Shown piece after piece: positions 1-5,204 of a stretch of 5,359 bases of DNA. Source of the DNA: JBHIER01 sp046760705 [NCBI: bacterium] (GTDB taxonomy: Bacteria; JBHIER01; G020348925); assembly GCA_046760705.1 (NCBI GenBank), contig JBHIER010000257.1:1-5359 (forward strand), read 5' to 3'. The stretch's first letter is position 1. The number at the start of each line of letters is the position of its first letter. The notes beneath the pieces are model-generated. The model searched no databases, was not told where the DNA came from, and saw only the letters and a program-made list of their open reading frames with translations. A program made the position numbers and the translations under genes.

Positions 1-69
1 CCACCGAACCCTCTGTCTGTCATCATCCGGCTCGACCGGATGATCCAGGAGGCAATGGTGGCATATTGA
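1..69 (+). CDS. Possible C-terminal tail of an upstream gene (partial)
   Basis: Frame 1 is open from the window edge to a TGA at 67-69 and encodes 22 residues ending RMIQEAMVAY. The tail reads like an amphipathic helix, which suits a real protein C-terminus. A strong terminator lies 60 bp downstream with no gene between, as expected at the end of a transcription unit. Frame 3 is also open across this stretch but gives a less protein-like translation. The fragment is too short to assign a family, and an inverted repeat at 22-44 could mean the region is structured rather than coding. No function is proposed. Confidence 0.3.
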   Translation, partial: PPNPLSVIIRLDRMIQEAMVAY

Positions 70-128
70 ACGGGCAATCCAGAATCAAGCCTTATCTATG
101 GCCACCACAAGAGGTGACATCCTGCCAG

Positions 129-164
129 CCTCCCGCAGGTTCCAAAACCTGCGGGAGGTTTTTT
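129..164 (+). terminator. Rho-independent terminator of the upstream unit
   Basis: A perfect 13-bp G+C-rich stem (129-141 with 146-158, arm CCTCCCGCAGGTT) closes a CCAA tetraloop and is followed directly by six T residues (159-164). This is a textbook intrinsic terminator on the + strand. It sits upstream of the promoter of the three-gene operon, so it most likely ends transcription of whatever lies left of the window and insulates the operon. Confidence 0.9.
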
Positions 165-177
165 CATTTAAATTTAC

Positions 178-206
178 TTGATTTTTGGTCCCTCATGCAG
201 TATAAT
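178..206 (+). promoter_or_regulatory. Sigma-70 type promoter of the operon
   Basis: TTGATT at 178-183 (four of six matches to the -35 consensus) is separated by 17 bp from a perfect TATAAT at 201-206. The stretch just upstream (about 162-177) is A+T-rich and could act as an UP-like element. Transcription would begin near 212-214, giving a leader of about 45 nt before the first gene. No other clear promoter is seen before genes 2 or 3, so all three are probably read from here. No operator palindrome overlaps the promoter. Confidence 0.75.
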
Positions 207-246
207 TGAAACAAAGGGGCCTCAAAAGTAAAAGATCGACATCGCA

Positions 247-250
247 GGAG
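247..250 (+). promoter_or_regulatory. Ribosome binding site of gene 1 (ATG 258)
   Basis: GGAG lies 7 nt before the ATG at 258. A second purine-rich run, GAGGGAG at 264-270, lies 8 nt before an in-frame ATG at 279, so translation could start at either codon; the difference is seven residues. The first site can pair with GGGGCCTC at 216-223 in the leader, which might lower its use. Confidence 0.5.
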
Positions 251-257
251 CCCCAAT

Positions 258-2282
258 ATGTTTGAGGGAGACAATGGGATGAAAAAAATGATTTTGGGAT
301 TGCCTTGCCAGCTTATCGGAGATTTTTTCAACAACCTCGTTGACAGGGACACGGTGAGGCAAAAGGCGCTGATCAGAGGCTTGAAGGACGAGCTGGCCAG
401 GGAGCTACCTGCTGGGAAGAACATAATCGATGAGTCTGAAGTGCGAAGGCTGTACAGTCGCGATTTGGCGGAGGTGCCGCCTTTAATTGAGAAGCTTCTG
501 TTCAGAACGAACCCTCTTCTGGTGGTTCAGCCTGCCACGGAAGAGGATGTGGTCAAAATACTCCGGTTTGCCCAGAGGCACCGGCTCCCTGTGTTTCCCC
601 GAGGAATAGCCTCCTGGGGATTCGGTGGAGCTACTCCCACTGCCAGTGGTATCGTCATAGACTTCTCTCCCATGGACGGGATTTACGGAATCGGGGGCCG
701 GGGGGCAACCATCCAGGTGGAAGCAGGGGCAAGGTGGGGGGTGATCGACCAAATTCTGGAACCTGAAGATCTCTCATTGGCGGTTTATCCCTCTAATAGA
801 TTCTCCACTGTGGCCGGGTGGCTCTCTACCGGGGGCTTTGGGCTCAACTCATTCAAATATGGCCACGTAAGCAATTGGATAGAGTCCATTGAGGTGGCCA
901 CGCCCACCGACGGCCTCTCGGTCCTCCACTCTGGAGACGACGAATTTGACCTCCTCTTTGGAGCTGAGGGGCAACTGGGAATGATAACCAAAGTGACCCT
1001 CAAAGTGGTGCCCAGACCTAGTTCCTTTCCGCATCTTCTTTACTGTGCCGCTTTTTCAGAAGCTATCACCTTCATAAAGGCGCTGATAGAGGAAAAGTGT
1101 ACCCCGGCCCACATCAAATTCATGGATCGATCTCTGATGAGGCAGTTTAACCAGACATGGCAAAAGAAGAGCCTGTCTGCCGTGCCGGACACGGCACAGG
1201 CAGGCGGAATGACTCAGGAGAGGATCGTAGAGGAGAAGCCAGGGCTTCTGCTTCACTTCGATGAGCCGGCGGAGAGAGAGGCTTTCCAACAAATAAAGGG
1301 CCAATTCCCCGAGATGATAGAGGCTCCGGGATACGTGGCCAACTATCTCTGGCTGGAGAGATATAGTCCTCTCAAAGTGCAGGTTCTCGGGCCTTCCCTT
1401 CTGGCCAGTGAGCTGGTCCTACCTCTGGACAGCGCCGCACCATTCATGGCCAAGGCAAAAGTGATCGGGAAAAGATATGGGGTCGACCTGCTCTTTGAGG
1501 CCCATCTCATCAAGGATGGAGATGAGTCCAAAGTTCTGATGTTGACCATGTTCAACTGCGATCGGCGAAAGCTGCTGCAATACATAGTTTACCTTTCTCT
1601 GGTCCCCATGATCACCCGATTGGGGATAAGATCCGGCGGCAGGCCCTATGGGATTGGCATATGGAACGTGCCCTTTTTTGCCAGTCGCTTCTCCCCCAAA
1701 AGAGCTCGGCGATTGCTGGAATTTAAAAGGAGAGTGGATCCCCATAACATTCTGAACCCACGAAAGTTCACAGCTATCAGATCCAGGTATGGCAATATCC
1801 CGGCCAAGATCTTTCAGCCGCTCTTTTTCAACACTTCCATGGATCTGCTCCTTTTTCTGTCCCCAGTCATTGGCCAGTTGTTGAGACCATTAGGCCTGGG
1901 TGCTATCAGGAAAGAGGCCCCCTGGCTTGAAGTTATCTCTCTGGAGTGCACCAATTGCGGCAACTGCATTGCCGTCTGCCCTGCCTACCAGATGACCCGG
2001 CACGAAGGGGTGGTGGCCAGAAGCAAGCTGAGGTTGGCCAGGAGAGTTGTCAGAGGTGAGACCGTGGCTGAAAGGGAATCGAACCAAGCCTTTCTGTGTA
2101 CCCTGTGCGGCGCTTGCGAAGAAGTCTGTCAGACCCAACTTCCTCTGGTAGAGGCGTGGGGGGAGTTGGAGAAGATACTGGAGGCTCAATATGGTCGCCC
2201 GGAGGAAAAAATTCGAGAGTTCGTTGACAATTTGGGGGGAAACCCAGCCTATTTGAAGCTGATTGGATCTGATCCATATTAG
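258..2282 (+). CDS. FAD-linked oxidase (GlcD-like) fused to a two-[4Fe-4S] ferredoxin domain
   Basis: A 674-residue flavin and iron-sulfur oxidoreductase, probably cytoplasmic because no signal peptide is seen. After a helical N-terminal extension, residues about 84-255 form a PCMH-type FAD-binding domain (FAD_binding_4), with VFPRG at 112-116 and a glycine-rich STGGFGLNSFKYG stretch at 190-202. Residues about 255-503 match FAD-oxidase C, ending in DPHNILNPRKF. The C-terminal part has two ferredoxin motifs: C564/C567/C570/C574-P and C614/C617/C620/C624-Q, the GlcF/LutA style. It stops soon after, lacking the CCG cysteine-rich domains of full GlcF or long D-lactate dehydrogenases. The usual metal-ligand motifs are altered: the HxGDGNxH region reads HLIKDGDES and the SGEHGIG region reads SGGRPYGIG, so a standard 2-hydroxyacid substrate is doubtful. 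A palindromic element lies inside codons 305-316. The family assignment is secure; the substrate is unknown. First of three genes; the partners may be the redox acceptors. Confidence 0.9.
   Translation: MFEGDNGMKKMILGLPCQLIGDFFNNLVDRDTVRQKALIRGLKDELARELPAGKNIIDESEVRRLYSRDLAEVPPLIEKLLFRTNPLLVVQPATEEDVVKILRFAQRHRLPVFPRGIASWGFGGATPTASGIVIDFSPMDGIYGIGGRGATIQVEAGARWGVIDQILEPEDLSLAVYPSNRFSTVAGWLSTGGFGLNSFKYGHVSNWIESIEVATPTDGLSVLHSGDDEFDLLFGAEGQLGMITKVTLKVVPRPSSFPHLLYCAAFSEAITFIKALIEEKCTPAHIKFMDRSLMRQFNQTWQKKSLSAVPDTAQAGGMTQERIVEEKPGLLLHFDEPAEREAFQQIKGQFPEMIEAPGYVANYLWLERYSPLKVQVLGPSLLASELVLPLDSAAPFMAKAKVIGKRYGVDLLFEAHLIKDGDESKVLMLTMFNCDRRKLLQYIVYLSLVPMITRLGIRSGGRPYGIGIWNVPFFASRFSPKRARRLLEFKRRVDPHNILNPRKFTAIRSRYGNIPAKIFQPLFFNTSMDLLLFLSPVIGQLLRPLGLGAIRKEAPWLEVISLECTNCGNCIAVCPAYQMTRHEGVVARSKLRLARRVVRGETVAERESNQAFLCTLCGACEEVCQTQLPLVEAWGELEKILEAQYGRPEEKIREFVDNLGGNPAYLKLIGSDPY
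1171..1205 (+). repeat. Palindromic hairpin element inside gene 1 (copy 1)
   Basis: The 35-nt sequence folds as outer arm GCCTGTCTG (1171-1179), inner stem CCGTG (1180-1184), loop CCGGA (1185-1189), inner stem CACGG (1190-1194), a two-base bulge CA and outer arm CAGGCAGGC (1197-1205). The outer arms pair over 9 bp with one G-T wobble. It encodes SLSAVPDTAQAG within the FAD-oxidase C domain, a low-complexity stretch that looks like a surface-loop insertion. The 33-nt core (1172-1204) shares its layout with a copy in gene 3. Confidence 0.75.
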
Positions 2283-2284
2283 GT

Positions 2285-2290
2285 GAGAGG
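2285..2290 (+). promoter_or_regulatory. Ribosome binding site deciding the start of gene 2
   Basis: GAGAGG, within the purine-rich run AGGTGAGAGG (2281-2290), ends 10 nt before the ATG at 2301. An alternative GTG at 2283 directly abuts the stop codon of gene 1 but has no convincing Shine-Dalgarno at usable distance. The ATG is therefore preferred. Confidence 0.55.
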
Positions 2291-2300
2291 TCAGCTTTAT

Positions 2301-3701
2301 ATGCCCGGCAAATTTATTATTCATCCCCAACACGCCCCACCGCGCTTTGAACCGATAGGGAAGTTTCAGATCACCAGGGATCCCGGGTGCATCAATTGCG
2401 GGAAGTGCATTGCCGTCTGCATCTATGATGTCCACTCAAGATCTGAGGAGGATTATCGAGAGATGGCCGATCCGGTGGATTATAGGTGCAAGAACTGTTT
2501 TAACTGTATTCAGGAGTGCCCCAAAGGTGTTCTGTCCATGTCCATAAATCCTCAATACCAGGAGCTGGGCGATGCTCTTTACGCCCCGGAGATCATAACC
2601 AGCATCATGTCCCAGGCGGAGCGGGGAGAGATACCGGTTCTGGGCGGCGGATACGGCGGCCCCTTCTCCGGTCCAGGATTCGATGCCATGTGGACCGATA
2701 TGTCAGAGATAGTGAGGCCAACCCGGGATGGGATTCACGGCCGAGAATACATTAGTACGGCTGTTGACCTTGGCCGCAAGCCCCAGGATGTGACTGACCT
2801 CAGATTCGATGAGTCCGGCAATCCAATCACCAACATACCCCCCACGGTGGAGGTGAAACTTCCCATCCTGTTCGATCGACTGCCCTTTTCGCCTGCCGGT
2901 GATCACATTCTTCTATCCCTGGCCGCAGCCGCAGCCGAGCTGGGCACTTTTGTAGTTATCGAGCGGGACCGATGTTCGCCCGCCTTGCTCCCCTTTTCCA
3001 ACCACATCGTGGAGTCACTGTCACCAGAGGATCAGTCGTGGCGGAAAATTGTCGATATAGCCAAAAGCCACAGTGTCCTGGAACTTATCTATTCGCCGGA
3101 GCTAAAGAGTCTGCCGGAAAGCCTCAAAGGTATCAATCCTGATTTGATTGTCTTTGTCAGACTCGAAACTTTTGACGATGTGGAACCCACTGTGACCCAA
3201 CTTTGCCAGTCCGGGGTGGACGTGGTTCACATTCATGTCGATCCCTATAACGATATGGCCCCAGGATGTCTACCGGAGATTGTGCAGCGGGTTCATACCC
3301 ACTTAGTTGGGCTGGGGATGCGAGATTCAGTGACCATCATCGCCTCTGGAGAGATCGCCGCGGCCGAGCATGTCCCCAAGGCCATTATTTTGGGAGCAGA
3401 TGCGGTGGCAGTGGATATCCCGGCTCTGATTGCCATGGAATGTACAGTCTGCAAGGAGTGCGTTGCTGGAAAGAAATGTCCCCGGGAGCTTGAGTCCATT
3501 GACCCACGTTGGGGAATCCAACGGATAGTGAACTTGATGGCCTCGTGGCACAATCAGTTGCTCGAAGTCTTAGGCGCCATGGGCTTGAGAGAGGTGAGCC
3601 GACTGCGGGGGGAGATGGGCAGAGCTATGTTTAAGGAGAAGCTGGACGAAGAGATCTTGGCCAACATTTTGACCTCTGGAGGTAAGCTGTGCAGCCGCTG
3701 A
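2301..3701 (+). CDS. Ferredoxin plus degenerate glutamate-synthase-like (FMN-domain) protein, probable non-catalytic partner
   Basis: With the ATG start the protein has 466 residues (472 from GTG 2283). The N-terminus is a two-cluster ferredoxin: C30/C33/C36/C40, ending CI rather than the usual CP, then C63/C66/C69/C73-P. It continues with NPQYQELGDA and the block IVRPTRDGIHGREY (137-150), which I associate with archaeal-type glutamate synthase FMN proteins. The rest aligns with gene 3 along its length, down to GADAVAVDIPALIAMEC and a four-cysteine motif C381/C384/C387/C393-P. The key FMN loops are lost: TGEGG of gene 3 corresponds to VIERDRC, the DGGYGGTG loop to HVDPYNDMAPG, and SGGIRT to SGEIAA; about 40 residues after the AQGAKPG loop are missing, although the loop lysine (K269) aligns. 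I infer a structural or electron-relay subunit that arose by duplication. It lies 18 nt after gene 1 and overlaps gene 3 by 13 nt. Confidence 0.85.
   Translation: MPGKFIIHPQHAPPRFEPIGKFQITRDPGCINCGKCIAVCIYDVHSRSEEDYREMADPVDYRCKNCFNCIQECPKGVLSMSINPQYQELGDALYAPEIITSIMSQAERGEIPVLGGGYGGPFSGPGFDAMWTDMSEIVRPTRDGIHGREYISTAVDLGRKPQDVTDLRFDESGNPITNIPPTVEVKLPILFDRLPFSPAGDHILLSLAAAAAELGTFVVIERDRCSPALLPFSNHIVESLSPEDQSWRKIVDIAKSHSVLELIYSPELKSLPESLKGINPDLIVFVRLETFDDVEPTVTQLCQSGVDVVHIHVDPYNDMAPGCLPEIVQRVHTHLVGLGMRDSVTIIASGEIAAAEHVPKAIILGADAVAVDIPALIAMECTVCKECVAGKKCPRELESIDPRWGIQRIVNLMASWHNQLLEVLGAMGLREVSRLRGEMGRAMFKEKLDEEILANILTSGGKLCSR
3678..3683 (+). promoter_or_regulatory. Ribosome binding site of gene 3 (GTG 3689)
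   Basis: GGAGGT, a full anti-Shine-Dalgarno match, lies inside the 3' end of gene 2 and ends 5 nt before the GTG at 3689. It supports the GTG start and the 13-nt overlap with gene 2. The arrangement suggests translational coupling and near-equal synthesis of the two paralogues. Confidence 0.8.
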
Positions 3702-5185
3702 CAAAAAGAGCGCCATCGAGGTTCAGGTTCCCTTTGGCCAAGTACAAAGTGATCCGCAGCTCGTCCTGTATTGCCTGTGGGACATGTGCCCGAGTCTGTC
3801 CGGAAGGGGTTCACGGCCGGCGGCCGGGATACAACCGCATGAGTCCGCCTGAGCACCACTTATGCCTGGGCTTCTGTTGCAGTGAGAGGCCGGATTCCTG
3901 CGTCGCTTCCTGTCCCCGGCAAGCCTTGTCAGTGGTACCCAATCCGCAACATCAGGCCCTGGGCGATGCCAGATGGACGGCTGATATGCTCTCAGCCACA
4001 TGGGAGATGGCGGAAAGGGGGGCGGCCTCAAACCCGCCTGCCTGTGCGGGCGAGCCGCACGCAGATAGGGATGAGGAGTACGGGTGCGGCGACTCCGGAG
4101 GTGGCTTCGATGCAATGCGATTTCGGATCCTCCAATCTGTGGACCAGGATTGTCCCCCGAAATACGAAATTGATACCTCTATCGAGCTTAATAGAAGAGG
4201 AGAAGGGCCTAAGATCAGCATTCCGGTCCCCATTTACGGAGGCGGGATGTCGTACGGTTCCGTGAGTCTGCCCACCATGTTGGCCAGAGCGATGGCGGCC
4301 AAGCGGTTGGGGACATTCACCTGCACGGGTGAGGGCGGTTATCCCGAAGAGCTTGTCCCCTACGCTGACTGGGTCATCACTCAAGTGGCCACCGGCCTCT
4401 TTGGAGTGCGGGAGGAGACGATCAAGAGAGCAAAAATAGTGGAGTTTAAGTACGCCCAAGGGGCCAAGCCCGGTTTAGGCGGCCATCTGTTGGCGGATAA
4501 AGTCACACCCGATGTAGCTATGATGAGGCAGTCTGTGGCCTGGCGCAGCCTTTTCTCGCCTTTCCCCTTTCATTCCGTTTACTCTGTGGAAGATCACAAA
4601 AAGCATATCGACTGGATCAAATCCATCAACCCCGGCGCGCTGGTCTCGGTCAAGGTATCCACGCCCAGCGATATCGATATGGTCGCCGTAGGCAGCTACT
4701 ATGCCGGAGCCAATATCGTTCATATCGACGGTGGATACGGTGGCACCGGTGCGGCCCCACAGATTGCTAAAAAGAATATCGCCATGCCTATCGAATACGC
4801 CGTTCCGAAGACCCATGATTTTCTGGTCGAGGAAGGGATAAGGGAAGAGATCGCTCTCATGGCCAGTGGCGGGATAAGGACGGCCCACGATATAGCCAAA
4901 GCCATTGCTCTGGGGGCTGACGGGGTGGTGTTGGGCACAGCAGAGTTGGTGGCCCTGGAATGCGTGAAATGCGGAAACTGCGAGAGCGGGCGAGGCTGCC
5001 CCAGAGGAATTGCGACCACCGACCCGGATTTGGGGAGAATGATCGACCCCCAATGGGGTGCTCAGCGCATCGTGAATCTCTACGAAGCCTACCGTAAACA
5101 GTTGATTTCGTTGTTGAAATCTTTGGGACTGAAAAGCATCCAGGAGCTGAGAGGAAGAAGGGAGCTTCTGTATTATCTAAATTGA
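3689..5185 (+). CDS. FMN-binding glutamate synthase family protein (GltB domain 2-like) with N-terminal ferredoxin domain
   Basis: A 498-residue protein of the archaeal-type glutamate synthase family. Cysteines C27/C30/C33/C37-P form one [4Fe-4S] motif; C59, C63, C64, C71 and C75-P could hold a second, with unusual spacing. Residues about 180-440 are the FMN barrel: GGMSYGS (185-191), TGEGG (213-217), QVATGLFGV (232-240), AQGAKPGLGG (256-265), DGGYGGTGAAP (347-357), SGGIRT (393-398) and GADGVVLGTAELVALEC. The last leads to C425/C428/C431/C437-P, where classical enzymes have a three-cysteine [3Fe-4S] motif. In the family this domain reduces 2-iminoglutarate from 2-oxoglutarate plus ammonia to glutamate, using electrons relayed by Fe-S clusters. 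No amidotransferase, GXGXG or GltD module is present, so it would need free ammonia or a partner, or may act on another substrate; N-methylglutamate synthase MgsC is a relative. Residues 117-127 are encoded by a palindromic element. Likely the catalytic member of the gene 2/gene 3 pair. Confidence 0.88.
   Translation: MQPLTKRAPSRFRFPLAKYKVIRSSSCIACGTCARVCPEGVHGRRPGYNRMSPPEHHLCLGFCCSERPDSCVASCPRQALSVVPNPQHQALGDARWTADMLSATWEMAERGAASNPPACAGEPHADRDEEYGCGDSGGGFDAMRFRILQSVDQDCPPKYEIDTSIELNRRGEGPKISIPVPIYGGGMSYGSVSLPTMLARAMAAKRLGTFTCTGEGGYPEELVPYADWVITQVATGLFGVREETIKRAKIVEFKYAQGAKPGLGGHLLADKVTPDVAMMRQSVAWRSLFSPFPFHSVYSVEDHKKHIDWIKSINPGALVSVKVSTPSDIDMVAVGSYYAGANIVHIDGGYGGTGAAPQIAKKNIAMPIEYAVPKTHDFLVEEGIREEIALMASGGIRTAHDIAKAIALGADGVVLGTAELVALECVKCGNCESGRGCPRGIATTDPDLGRMIDPQWGAQRIVNLYEAYRKQLISLLKSLGLKSIQELRGRRELLYYLN
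4037..4069 (+). repeat. Palindromic hairpin element inside gene 3 (copy 2)
   Basis: Outer arm CCTGCCTG (4037-4044), inner stem TGCGG (4045-4049), loop GCGAG (4050-4054), inner stem CCGCA (4055-4059), bulge CG (4060-4061) and outer arm CAGATAGG (4062-4069). The outer arms pair with one wobble and one mismatch. The length and layout (8+5+5+5+2+8) equal the core of the copy in gene 1, while the inner stem differs by compensating changes. It covers codons 117-127, between the ferredoxin and FMN domains, where gene 3 is about ten residues longer than gene 2. Confidence 0.65.
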
Positions 5186-5204
5186 CAGCCGATCAGATGA
5201 GGAT

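Noticed and set aside
258-2282. Calling gene 1 glcD or a D-lactate dehydrogenase
   Set aside because: The fold is right, but the metal-ligand motifs are altered and the CCG domains are missing, so a substrate-specific symbol is not supported.
2283-2300. GTG at 2283 as the start of gene 2
   Set aside because: It directly abuts the TAG of gene 1 but lacks a Shine-Dalgarno at normal distance, whereas ATG 2301 has GAGAGG 10 nt upstream. It remains possible and would add only six residues.
1890-2435. Long minus-strand open frame (181 codons) opposite the Fe-S region of gene 1 and the start of gene 2
   Set aside because: It spans the junction of two well-supported plus-strand genes, has no recognisable domain, and looks like an antisense shadow of cysteine- and glycine-rich coding sequence.
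4475-5053. Minus-strand open frame of 192 codons opposite the FMN domain of gene 3
   Set aside because: It lies wholly inside the most conserved part of gene 3, where every family motif is in the plus frame. No family resemblance is seen in the antisense product.
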